Source: Streptomyces achromogenes | GTDB taxonomy: Bacteria; Actinomycetota; Actinomycetes; Streptomycetales; Streptomycetaceae | Direction: 5' to 3' | Assembly (NCBI RefSeq): GCF_030816715.1 | Contig: NZ_JAUSYH010000001.1 | Coordinates: 806,001-870,000, forward strand | DNA: 64,000 nucleotides | Part shown: in pieces, positions 38,902 through 46,290 of the stretch | How positions within the stretch are numbered: the first letter of the stretch is position 1 | Layout: each line of letters opens with the position of its first letter | Program-made: the position numbers and the translations under genes | The notes under the pieces: generated by a model | Databases searched by the model: none | What the model was told of the DNA's origin: nothing | Seen by the model: only the letters and a program-made list of their open reading frames with translations

Positions 38902-40341
38902 TCACGCGTCGGCCTCGGACGAGGTGCGGGCGAGGTTGCGGCGGATGGCGTACCACCCGGCGACCAGGGCCGCGGCGATCAGCGGCAGGCACAGCACGGT
39001 GGTGCGTCCGGCGCCGCCGTCGGCGTACATGAGGACCAGGACCGAGGCGAGGAAGAGCAGCGTCACGAGTTCGGTCCAGGGGGAGCCCGGCAGCCGGTAG
39101 CCGGGGCGGGTCAGCTCGCCCTTCTGGGTCTTCTGCCAGAAGAGGAGGTGACAGATCATGATCATGCCCCAGGTGGCGAGGATGCCGATCGCCGCGAAGT
39201 TCAGGACGATCTCGAAGGCGCTCGCCGGGACGACGAAGTTCAGGCCGACGCCGAGGACGCAGATGCCGCTGGTGAGCAGGATGCCGCCGTAGGGGACCTG
39301 ACTGCGGCTCATGACCGAGGTGAACTTCGGCGCGGAGCCCGACATCGCCATGGAGCGCAGGATGCGGCCGGTGGAGTACAGGCCGGAGTTGAGCGAGGAC
39401 ATGGCCGCGGTGAGGACGACGAGGTTCATGACCCCGCCCGCCGCCGGGATGCCGACGTTGGACAGGACCGTCACGAAGGGGCTCTCGCCGGAGGTGTACT
39501 TGTTCCACGGCAGCAGCATCGACAGCAGGACCACCGAGCCGACGTAGAACAGGCCCACCCGCCACATGATCGAGTTGATGGCCTTCGGCACGATCTTCTC
39601 GGGGTTCTCGGTCTCGCCGGCGGCGACGCCGACCAGTTCGACGGAGGCGTAGGCGAAGACGACGCCCTGGATGATCAGCAGCATGGGCAGCAGGCCGCTC
39701 GGGAAGAGGCCGCCGTTGTCGCTGATGAGGGAGGGGCCGGGGGTGGCGCCGTCCACCGGGTGCTGGGTGACCAGCAGGTAGATCGCGATGCACATGAAGA
39801 TCACCAGGGCGCTGACCTTGACGATGGCGAACCAGAACTCCAGCTCGCCGAAGATCTTCACGGAGATCAGGTTCACGGTGAGGACCACGGCCAGGGCGAT
39901 GAGCGCGATCACCCACTGGGGTATGTCGGAGAACATGCCCCAGTAGTGCGTGTAGAGGGCGACCGCGGTGATGTCGGCGATGCCGGTGGTGGCCCAGTTC
40001 AGGAAGTACATCCAGCCGGCCGTGTACGCGCCCTTCTCGCCCATGAACTCGCGGGCGTAGGACACGAAGGCTCCGGACGAGGGGCGGTACAGGACGAGTT
40101 CGCCCAGGGCGCGCACGACGAGGAAGGCGAAGATCCCGCAGACCGCGTAGGCGATGAAGAGGGAGGGTCCGGCGTCGGCGAGCCGGCCGCCGGCGCCGAG
40201 GAACAGGCCGGTGCCGATGGCCCCGCCGATGGCGATCATGTTGACGTGGCGGGACTTCAGCGACTTGCTGTAGCCCTCGTCTCCGGCGTCGACGTGAGGG
40301 GTGGAGGGTCGCGTCTCGTCTTTGAGGTGCTGGTCGCTCAC
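38902..40341 (-). CDS. ansP: Amino acid permease, asparagine-transporter type (APC superfamily)
   Basis: 479 residues. GTG 40341 overlaps the stop of the upstream GntR gene (GTGA, 4 bp), so they are translationally coupled; the longer frame is a shadow. Twelve hydrophobic helices. The N-terminal YSKSLKSRHVNMIAIGGAIGTGLFLGAG is the standard amino acid transporter motif, and RPSSGAFVSYAREFMGEKGAYTAGW follows. Closest in style to AnsP/GabP/CycA proteins. Asparagine as substrate is inferred from the neighbouring asparaginase and aspartase. It is a secondary proton symporter in the cytoplasmic membrane. Confidence 0.9.
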   Translation of the reverse strand: MSDQHLKDETRPSTPHVDAGDEGYSKSLKSRHVNMIAIGGAIGTGLFLGAGGRLADAGPSLFIAYAVCGIFAFLVVRALGELVLYRPSSGAFVSYAREFMGEKGAYTAGWMYFLNWATTGIADITAVALYTHYWGMFSDIPQWVIALIALAVVLTVNLISVKIFGELEFWFAIVKVSALVIFMCIAIYLLVTQHPVDGATPGPSLISDNGGLFPSGLLPMLLIIQGVVFAYASVELVGVAAGETENPEKIVPKAINSIMWRVGLFYVGSVVLLSMLLPWNKYTSGESPFVTVLSNVGIPAAGGVMNLVVLTAAMSSLNSGLYSTGRILRSMAMSGSAPKFTSVMSRSQVPYGGILLTSGICVLGVGLNFVVPASAFEIVLNFAAIGILATWGMIMICHLLFWQKTQKGELTRPGYRLPGSPWTELVTLLFLASVLVLMYADGGAGRTTVLCLPLIAAALVAGWYAIRRNLARTSSEADA

Positions 40342-41069
40342 GCCTCGGGTCCGCCTTCCAGGGGGGCGTCCGTGCCGGCGGCGCGGACGATGTCGGTGAG
40401 GGTGGTCTCGACGCGGTCGAGGTGGTGGCTCATGGCCTCCACGGCGTCGGTCTCGGAACCGTCGATCAGCGCTTCGACGATCGCCCGGTGCTCGCGGTTG
40501 GACTGTTCGCGCCGCCCGCCCAGTTCGTTGAGGAAGGCCGACTGACGCGCCAGTGCGTCCCGGATCTCCTCGATGACCCGGCGGAAGACCGGGTTCTGGG
40601 CGGCTTCGGCGACGGCCAGGTGGAAGAGGGTGTCCATCGCGACCCACGCGGTGGTGTCCGTCTCCCGTTCCATGCGCTCGAGCAGATGGGCGAGGTGGTC
40701 CAGGTTCTCCGCGGTGCGACGCCGGGCCGCGTACCCGGCGACCGGGATCTCCACGTGGCGGCGCACCTCGAGCAGATCGCTGGCCGCGTAGTCGCCGAAG
40801 GTGGGGTCCTCGACGGTGTTGGCGACCACGAAGGTGCCCTTGCCGGTCTTGGCGACCGTCAGGCCCATGGTCTGCAGGGCGCGCAGCGCCTCCCGCAGCA
40901 CGGGCCGGGAGACCTCGAGGGTGCGGCAGAGCTCCGCCTCGGAGGGGAGCTTGTCGCCGATGGCGTACTCGCCGCGTTCGATGGCGCCGCGGAGGTGGGT
41001 GAGCACCGCTTCCATGGCGCTGACGCGCCGCGGGATCCGACCACCTGTCTGGCTGTCTGACAGGTTCAC
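40338..41069 (-). CDS. GntR family regulator, FadR/FCD subfamily
   Basis: 243 residues from GTG 41069 (GGAG 11 nt upstream). The winged helix spans about 18-85 (AMEAVLTHLRGAIERGEYAIGDKLPSEAELCRTLEVSRPVLREALRAL in style). A helical FCD domain follows (about 105-225) with the metal/ligand residues expected: DTLFHLAVAEAAQN, EHRAIVEALIDG and a DAVEAMSHHLDRV helix. As the first gene of the permease-asparaginase-aspartase-glutaminase set, it is the likely specific regulator, responding to an amino acid or organic acid. The CTGTC/GACAG palindrome near its start codon could be the operator. Confidence 0.92.
   Translation of the reverse strand: MNLSDSQTGGRIPRRVSAMEAVLTHLRGAIERGEYAIGDKLPSEAELCRTLEVSRPVLREALRALQTMGLTVAKTGKGTFVVANTVEDPTFGDYAASDLLEVRRHVEIPVAGYAARRRTAENLDHLAHLLERMERETDTTAWVAMDTLFHLAVAEAAQNPVFRRVIEEIRDALARQSAFLNELGGRREQSNREHRAIVEALIDGSETDAVEAMSHHLDRVETTLTDIVRAAGTDAPLEGGPEA
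41053..41063. promoter_or_regulatory. Palindrome at the GntR(FCD) start
   Basis: CTGTC-T-GACAG is a perfect 5+1+5 palindrome within codons 3-6 of the regulator. Further CTGTCT and AGACAG half-sites lie at 41045 and 41072. A likely autoregulatory operator; the location inside the coding start is unusual. Confidence 0.45.
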
Positions 41070-41117
41070 GAGACAGATACTCCGGGTGGTCCGAGGGCCC
41101 TGTCAAGGCGGCTGAAG

Positions 41118-41161
41118 ACAAAAATTCAGGGGCGGGCGGCCTGTACGGCAACGCCCGCCCC
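41118..41161 (-). terminator. Intrinsic terminator of uppP
   Basis: Read on the minus strand, GGGGCGGGCG and CGCCCGCCCC form a perfect 10-bp stem with a 13-nt loop, followed by TGAATTTTTG, giving a five-T run. It is a classical intrinsic terminator 18 bp after the uppP stop. Confidence 0.85.
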
Positions 41162-41179
41162 CGCCGAGGGTCCGGCGGC

Positions 41180-42016
41180 TCAGCTGTCGAGGACCCCGGA
41201 TGCCAGCAGCCCGAACAGGGCCAGTCCGACGACGATCCGGTAGACGACGAACGCGTTGAAGGAGTGCTTGGCGACGAACTTCAGCAGCCAGGCGATGGAG
41301 GCGTAGGCGACCACGAAGGACACCGCCGTGCCGACGGCCAGGGGGGCCGCGCCGGCGCCCGTGCCCAGGGCGTCCTTCAGCTCGTAGATGCCGGCGCCGG
41401 TGAGGGCGGGGATGCCGAGGAAGAACGACAGGCGGGTGGCGGCGACCCGGTCCAGGTCCAGGATGAGCGCGGTGGACATGGTCGCGCCGGAACGGGAGAA
41501 CCCCGGGAACAGCAGCGCGAGGATCTGGGAGCTGCCGACGAGCATCGCGTCCTTGAACGAGGTGTCGTCCTCGCCCCGCTTGTGCCGGCCCATCTGGTCG
41601 GCCGCCCACATCACACCGCTGCCGACGATGAGCGAGCCCGCCACCACCCACAGCGAGGCCAGCGGTCCCTCGATCAGCGGCTTGGCGGCGAGGCCCACGA
41701 CGACGATCGGGATGGTCGCGTAGATCACCCACCAGGCGAACCTGTAGTCGTGGTGGTGGCGCTCCTCGCGGTCGCGGAGCCCGCGGAACCAGGCCGACAC
41801 GATCCGCACGATGTCCTTGCGGAAGTACACGAGCACCGCGGCGATCGCCCCGACCTGGATGACGGCGGAGAACCCGACGACGGCGTCGTCGTCGACCGGG
41901 ATGTTCATCAGCCCCTCGGTGATCTTCAGATGACCGGTGGAGGAGACGGGGAGGAACTCGGTCACTCCCTCGACGGCTCCGAGGACGACGGCCTGGCCGA
42001 CGGAGATGGCGCTCAT
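41180..42016 (-). CDS. uppP: Undecaprenyl-diphosphatase UppP (BacA type)
   Basis: 278 residues with about eight membrane helices. Family signatures are exact: AVEGVTEFLPVSSTGHL near the N-terminus (about 14-30, with the catalytic Glu cluster) and FPGFSRSGATMS (about 168-179, with the catalytic Ser/Arg). The enzyme recycles the lipid carrier by removing a phosphate from undecaprenyl diphosphate, and overexpression of such genes gives bacitracin resistance. It is upstream of no cell-wall operon here and ends with a strong terminator. ATG 42016 is the only sensible start; AGGAG lies 9 nt upstream. Confidence 0.95.
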   Translation of the reverse strand: MSAISVGQAVVLGAVEGVTEFLPVSSTGHLKITEGLMNIPVDDDAVVGFSAVIQVGAIAAVLVYFRKDIVRIVSAWFRGLRDREERHHHDYRFAWWVIYATIPIVVVGLAAKPLIEGPLASLWVVAGSLIVGSGVMWAADQMGRHKRGEDDTSFKDAMLVGSSQILALLFPGFSRSGATMSTALILDLDRVAATRLSFFLGIPALTGAGIYELKDALGTGAGAAPLAVGTAVSFVVAYASIAWLLKFVAKHSFNAFVVYRIVVGLALFGLLASGVLDS

Positions 42017-42111
42017 GGAATCCAGTTCTGAGGAGACGAATCGGTCGACGGCGTGGTGGACGCCCCGGTGTCGGAGACAGTCCTACCAGGCCCGGGTCGT
42101 GGCGGACGTCT

Positions 42112-42477
42112 TCACGACCACGCCCACTGCCCGAGGGCGACCCCGGCGAACGCCGCCCCCAGGCCCACGAACACACTCCCGACGGCGTTGGCGACCGCCT
42201 GCGGTCCGGCCCCTGTCTCGGTCAACCGCAGCGTCTCGTACGAGAACGTGGAGTACGTGGTCAGCGCCCCGCACAGCCCCGTCCCCAGGAACAACCGCAG
42301 GTCGGGGCCGACCGTCGCGGCGCCGGTCAGCGTACCGAGGATCAGGCAGCCGACGACGTTGACGAGGAAGGTCCCCCAGGGGAAGACGGAGTCGTGCCGG
42401 GACTGCACCGCGCGGTCGGTCAGGTAGCGCAGCGGCGCGCCGATCATGCCGCCGGCGACGACCACCAGCCAGTTCAC
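42112..42477 (-). CDS. crcB: Fluoride efflux channel FluC/CrcB, subunit 1
   Basis: 121 residues, four membrane helices, typical dual-topology fluoride channel size. Motifs: [14 protein letters not shown] (about 9), [18 protein letters not shown] (about 35) and [15 protein letters not shown] (about 67), which holds the central sodium and fluoride-track residues. GTG 42477 overlaps the stop of the DUF190 gene by 4 bp. With the second crcB in the operon it probably forms a heterodimeric channel, as in other Gram-positive pairs. Confidence 0.95.
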   Translation of the reverse strand: MNWLVVVAGGMIGAPLRYLTDRAVQSRHDSVFPWGTFLVNVVGCLILGTLTGAATVGPDLRLFLGTGLCGALTTYSTFSYETLRLTETGAGPQAVANAVGSVFVGLGAAFAGVALGQWAWS

Positions 42478-42926
42478 AACGAGTTCTTACCCTTCATGCC
42501 CGAATCGTCCGGCCGGCCGCCACGTCTTCCGCCCCCGTCCCCGTCCGCGCCCCCAACCCCGTCCGCGTCCCCGTCTCCGTCCGCGCCGGAGCCCCGGCGG
42601 GTGCGTCCGAGGACTCGGCACTCGTCGAGGACCACCAGCCCGTCCGTGACCAGCTCGTCGAGCTGCGGCAGGAAGGCCTCCACGCGTTCCGGCGTGTCGA
42701 CGATCACGACGGCGACGGGCAGGTCCTCGCTGAGCGAGAGCAGTCGCGAGGTGTGGATCAGCGAGGACGCGCCGAAGCCCTCGACGCCGCGGAAGACGCT
42801 GGCTCCCGCGATACCGGCCGCGTGGGCGCGGTGCACGATCTCCGAGTACAGGGGCCTGTGCCGCCAGGTGTCGTTCTCGCCGACGAAGACGGTCAGCCGC
42901 AGGGCGCCGCCGGTGAGGCGGGTCAT
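42474..42926 (-). CDS. DUF190 protein between two fluoride channels
   Basis: 150 residues. ATG 42926 overlaps the crcB2 stop (ATGA). The DUF190 core (about 1-105) reads [39 protein letters not shown], a ferredoxin-like fold akin to PII/CutA-type small regulators. The C-terminal 40 residues are a Gly/Asp/Arg-rich tail encoded by simple-sequence DNA. DUF190 genes recur next to crcB in many bacteria, so a role in sensing or tuning fluoride export is plausible but, as far as I know, unproven. Coupled translation on both sides supports stoichiometric production with the channels. Confidence 0.92.
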   Translation of the reverse strand: MTRLTGGALRLTVFVGENDTWRHRPLYSEIVHRAHAAGIAGASVFRGVEGFGASSLIHTSRLLSLSEDLPVAVVIVDTPERVEAFLPQLDELVTDGLVVLDECRVLGRTRRGSGADGDGDADGVGGADGDGGGRRGGRPDDSGMKGKNSL

Positions 42927-43378
42927 CGCCGCCCCCGCGAGAGGACACCGCGGGTCGCCGTGGCAGCCAGCCACACGGCGGCGAGCGCCGCGGCGAGGGT
43001 CGCGGCGAGGTAGGCCAGGGCGGTGCCGGTGCGGCCCGCGTCGAGCAGCTTCTGGATGTCGACGGCGTACGTCGAGAAGGTGGTGAAGCCGCCGAGCACC
43101 CCGGTGCCGAAGAACGGCCGCACCAGCCGGTGGGCCGTCATGACCTCGGTGATCACCACCAGGAAGACGCCGATCACCGCGCAACCGACCACGTTCACCC
43201 AGAACGTCGTCCAGGGGAAGCCGCCGGCCCCGGTGGGCCACCGCAAGGCCGCGGCGTACCGGGCGGCGGCGCCGACGCCACCGCCGAGGGCCACTACGGC
43301 GACCACCGGGAGCTGACCCGAGCGGGCGGTCCTGCGCGGGGCCCCGGTACGGAGGCCCTGGGCGTGTGGGGCTGTCAT
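42923..43378 (-). CDS. crcB: Fluoride efflux channel FluC/CrcB, subunit 2
   Basis: 151 residues. ATG 43378 has AGGAGA 6 nt upstream. A 30-residue basic extension precedes four helices: [61 protein letters not shown] and a last Ala-rich helix. The Asn and TTFST motifs of FluC are conserved. It is the first gene of the crcB2-DUF190-crcB1 operon. No fluoride riboswitch was recognised in the 180 bp upstream. Two unlike subunits suggest a fixed-topology heterodimer. Confidence 0.94.
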   Translation of the reverse strand: MTAPHAQGLRTGAPRRTARSGQLPVVAVVALGGGVGAAARYAAALRWPTGAGGFPWTTFWVNVVGCAVIGVFLVVITEVMTAHRLVRPFFGTGVLGGFTTFSTYAVDIQKLLDAGRTGTALAYLAATLAAALAAVWLAATATRGVLSRGRR

Positions 43379-43556
43379 GTCGTCACGTCTCCTGCCCGGT
43401 CCGCCCGCCCCGCCGGATCCCGAGTGATCACGGCCGGGCACCAGGGTAGCGCCGTCACACCCGCGCCTTGCGGCGGATCGCGCCGGAGGAGGGCCGGTCG
43501 CATGAGCGCCGCGACCGTGCCGCGCCCCGCGCCGGCGGCGCGATCGGGTCCGGCGG

Positions 43557-44030
43557 CTATTCCGACGCCCGTGCTCGGCACGCCTGGATCACGGACGCCT
43601 CGCAGATCGCGATGCCCCGCTCCCACAGGCTGCCCAGGACCAGCCTGCCGCCGGTCCCGCAGGCGCTGGTGACCACGCGGAAACCGGAGCGGCGCCGGGT
43701 GAGCCGGTGCAGGACCCGGCCGTCGTCGTCGATCGCGAGCACGCCTGTCGTCCCGGAGGGGCGGACGTGCAGGGCGAGGCGGGCGGCGCGGCGGCGACGG
43801 CGGGGCCCGCGCGGCGCAGCAGGCCGAGCGGGGGGACGCGCGGCCCGGCCGGCGCCACCCGGACCGGGCCGTCCGGCGTGCCGCGCCCCATGTCGTCCGG
43901 GAAGCCGGGCAGGTTGCCGGCGAGCGGTTCGGCCTGTCCGGCCCGGGGGCCGGTGAGCCGGAAGCGGGTGAGTCGGCGGCCGCCGGTCCCGGCGACGATC
44001 AGACACGAGTCGTCGCCGGCGCGCGCTGTG
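43557..44030 (-). pseudogene. Frameshifted remnant of an SMP-30/strictosidine-synthase-like protein
   Basis: Two overlapping minus-strand frames together give a recognisable C-terminal beta-propeller half. The first frame carries DDSCLIVAGTGGRRLTRFRL, GQAEPLAGNLPGFPDDMGRGTPDGPV and PRVPPLGLLRRAGPAV. After a shift near 43810 the other frame continues ARLALHVRPSGTTGVLAIDDDG, RLTRRRSGFRVVTSACGTGGRLVLG and SLWERGIAICE. A further shift lies near 44020, and the N-terminal half of the protein is missing. The tail after CE is abnormal. Family sense (SMP-30/gluconolactonase/LRE-like) is from memory of the motifs. Non-functional as read, unless there is a sequencing error. Confidence 0.75.
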
Positions 44031-44104
44031 CTCGACGATGTCGCCCATCCGGTCCCGCAAGGGATGGGGCCGTGCGGTGGTCCCTGCGGTCCCTCCCACA
44101 TCCG

Positions 44105-44392
44105 TCACCAGCCCTTCTCGAACATGCGGGCCACTTCGGCTATGCGCATCTCGTCGCGTCGGTAGTAGGTGCGGCGTCCGACGCGCTTGGCGCGCAGCAG
44201 GCCGACGCCGGCGAGCAGGGCGAGGTGGCTGTCGGCCACCCGGCGGCACACGCCGAGTTTCGCCGCGACGACGTCCGCGGCGACGCCGTCCTGGACGACG
44301 TCGCCGTGCCGCGGCCGCGGAAAGTGCCGGGCCGGCTCCTTCAGCCACTCCAGGATGTCGAGTCGCCGCTCACTCGCGGGAATCCTCAGCAT
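44105..44392 (-). CDS. ArsR-type winged-helix regulator
   Basis: 95 residues. ATG 44392 is preceded by GGAGGGG 7 nt upstream; the longer frame to 44509 is rejected. Sequence: ERRLDILEWLKEPARHFP, then VAADVVAAKLGVCRRVADSHLALLAGVGLLRAKRVGRRTYYRRDE, a compact ArsR helix-turn-helix and wing. One Cys (GVCRRV) in the recognition area replaces the usual Ser/Thr; no metal-binding ELCVCD motif. It directly precedes (on the same strand) the SMP-30 remnant, so it may once have controlled it. Confidence 0.85.
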   Translation of the reverse strand: MLRIPASERRLDILEWLKEPARHFPRPRHGDVVQDGVAADVVAAKLGVCRRVADSHLALLAGVGLLRAKRVGRRTYYRRDEMRIAEVARMFEKGW

Positions 44393-44617
44393 CGTCGTCC
44401 CCTCCGTCCGAGCCTCCTCGTACCGCGTCGTCCCACTCTTCCGCAGTCGGGCCCGCCGTGTCCCGAACTCCGCGAGCCTCGTCCCGGATCGAATCCCCCT
44501 GCCGCACACGGCTGTTGGGGGTGGCGACCGGACCGGGCGGGCAGGACGGACGGGGAAGACGGGCGGGGGCCCGGCCGCGGGAGTGCGGCCGGACCCCCGC
44601 CGTGCGAGGCCGGTGGA

Positions 44618-46186
44618 TCAGCGGTGCCCGAACCAGGACATCGACGACAGCGCCCTGTCGTCGTAGCCGAACAGGGCCTGGTTCTCCCAGCCGTTTCCGG
44701 AGGAGACGTCGGCCGGGTCCCAGCCGTTGCCGGCGACGGCCGTCCAGGTGGACTCCCAGTAGAAGACGCCGAGTCCGCGGCCGTTCGGGACGGCCTCCAC
44801 GATGCTCGCCACGTCGTTCATCCACCGGGTCTGGCCGGAGACGGAGGCCGGGTATCCGGACACCAGCTCGCTCGACAGGTCGATGATGTTCTCGTGCGCG
44901 TCCTCGCTGTCCAGCCGGAAGGGGTAGGCCGTCTCGGCGACGTAGACCGGCTTGGCGTAGCGGGTGGCCGCGTCGTCGAGGGTGGTCTGGAAGTCGGCGA
45001 GCGTGCCGTGCCAGTAGCCGTAGTACGACAGGCCGATGACGTCGAACTTCACGCCGTGGGAGACGGCGTTGTCGAACCACCAGCGGGTGCCTGTCAGGTC
45101 ACCGCCCTTGGCGAGGTGGAGCGCCACGGGGGTGGCGGAGTCGACCGCTTTGACCGCGGCGTAGCCGGAGTTGAGCAGTCCGGCCAGCTGTGACCAGTTG
45201 TCGGTGGAGCCGGCCGACCACAGCATGCCGCCGTTGATCTCGTTGCCGACCTGCACCATGTCGGCGGCGGTGCCCTGCGCCTTGAGGGCGCCCAGGACGT
45301 CCTGGGTGTGCTGGTGGACGTCCGTCTTCAACTGGCTGTAGGAATGTCCGGCCCAGGCGGAGGGCACGGTCTGCGCTCCCGGGTCGGCCCAGGTGTCCGA
45401 GTAGTGGAAGTCCACCAGGAGCTTCATGCCGCGGGCCTTGACGCGCTTGGCCGCCGCCAGGACGCGGGCTTTGTTGTTGTAGCCGTCGGCCGGGTTCACC
45501 CAGACCTTCAGCCGGGCGTAGTTCTGCCCGGCGTTCCTGAGGACGGCGAGCGGGTCCTGGACGGCGCCGGAGCTGCTGCGGTAGACGCCGCCGAGGGCTT
45601 CGCTCTTGACGAGTGACGACACGTCCGAGCCCTTGACGGTGAGGCCCGTGGAGCCCGGCGCGAAGGTCAGGTCGTCGACGTTGATCCAGTTCCCGGCGTT
45701 GGCGTCGGAGGTGATGCCGACGGTGCACTGGTTGTTCGTCACCGCGACGGAGGTGACGATCCGGATCCATCCACTGGAGGAGACCGGGATGTCGGTGCGC
45801 TGCTCCGCGCCGCCGCAGTTCTTCAGCGCGATGTACGCGGACTTCTGGCCGCCGCCGGAGCGCACCCAGGCGGTGAGCCTGTAGGCGCCGTTGGTGAGCC
45901 CGGACAGGTACTGGTACGTCTCGACCTTGTACGCGGCCGCCGAGTAGTGCGAGAGTCGGTATCCGCCGCCGTGGCCACCGGACTCGGTGAAGGAGGCGGA
46001 GTTCTGTCCGGCCGCCGAGTACGTCGACCAGCCGGCCGGGGTGGCGGTGCCGGTGCCGCCCGTCTCGAAGCCGCCGTTGGTGAGCGTGGCGGCCGCCTGC
46101 GCGGTCTGCGCGGGCAGGGCGGTGAGGGCGAGGCCCGCGGCGAGCGGCAGCAGCAGGGCCCTGAGCGTGCGTCTGGGATGGAACAT
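44618..46186 (-). CDS. Secreted GH53 arabinogalactan endo-beta-1,4-galactanase
   Basis: 522 residues. ATG 46186 starts a Sec signal peptide (RRTLRALLLPLAAGLALTALP, cleavage after AQA near residue 32). Residues 33-185 form a carbohydrate-binding beta-sandwich (LTNGGFETGGTG, ESGGHGGGYRLSHYS) of the galactan-binding type. The GH53 TIM barrel (about 190-520) shows VKGSDVSSL, YARLKVWVNPADGYN, the acid/base Glu in VQVGNEINGGML and the nucleophile Glu in VYVAETAYPFRL. It cuts beta-1,4-galactan side chains of pectin outside the cell. It lies 104 bp downstream of the GH42 gene on the same strand. Confidence 0.94.
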   Translation of the reverse strand: MFHPRRTLRALLLPLAAGLALTALPAQTAQAAATLTNGGFETGGTGTATPAGWSTYSAAGQNSASFTESGGHGGGYRLSHYSAAAYKVETYQYLSGLTNGAYRLTAWVRSGGGQKSAYIALKNCGGAEQRTDIPVSSSGWIRIVTSVAVTNNQCTVGITSDANAGNWINVDDLTFAPGSTGLTVKGSDVSSLVKSEALGGVYRSSSGAVQDPLAVLRNAGQNYARLKVWVNPADGYNNKARVLAAAKRVKARGMKLLVDFHYSDTWADPGAQTVPSAWAGHSYSQLKTDVHQHTQDVLGALKAQGTAADMVQVGNEINGGMLWSAGSTDNWSQLAGLLNSGYAAVKAVDSATPVALHLAKGGDLTGTRWWFDNAVSHGVKFDVIGLSYYGYWHGTLADFQTTLDDAATRYAKPVYVAETAYPFRLDSEDAHENIIDLSSELVSGYPASVSGQTRWMNDVASIVEAVPNGRGLGVFYWESTWTAVAGNGWDPADVSSGNGWENQALFGYDDRALSSMSWFGHR

Positions 46187-46240
46187 CGTCGTCCGTCGTC
46201 CCTTCGACGTGGTGGGTGTGGACCCCTCGGGGGTGAGGGA

Positions 46241-46283
46241 CCCCCCTCCGCCCGCGGCTCGCGGCTCCACGGGCGAAGGGGGG
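46241..46283 (-). terminator. Large hairpin between GH42 and GH53 genes
   Basis: CCCCCCTCCGCCCG (46241-46254) and CGGGCGAAGGGGGG (46270-46283) pair at 13 of 14 positions around a 15-nt loop, starting 7 bp after the GH42 stop. It may reduce read-through into, or stabilise, the GH53 transcript. Confidence 0.6.
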
Positions 46284-46290
46284 AGTCGGC

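Noticed and set aside
43379..43556. Possible fluoride riboswitch upstream of the crcB operon
   Set aside because: I could not find the conserved GAUGG, AAAC-GCC and GCUGAUG-type segments in order; a covariance model search would be decisive.
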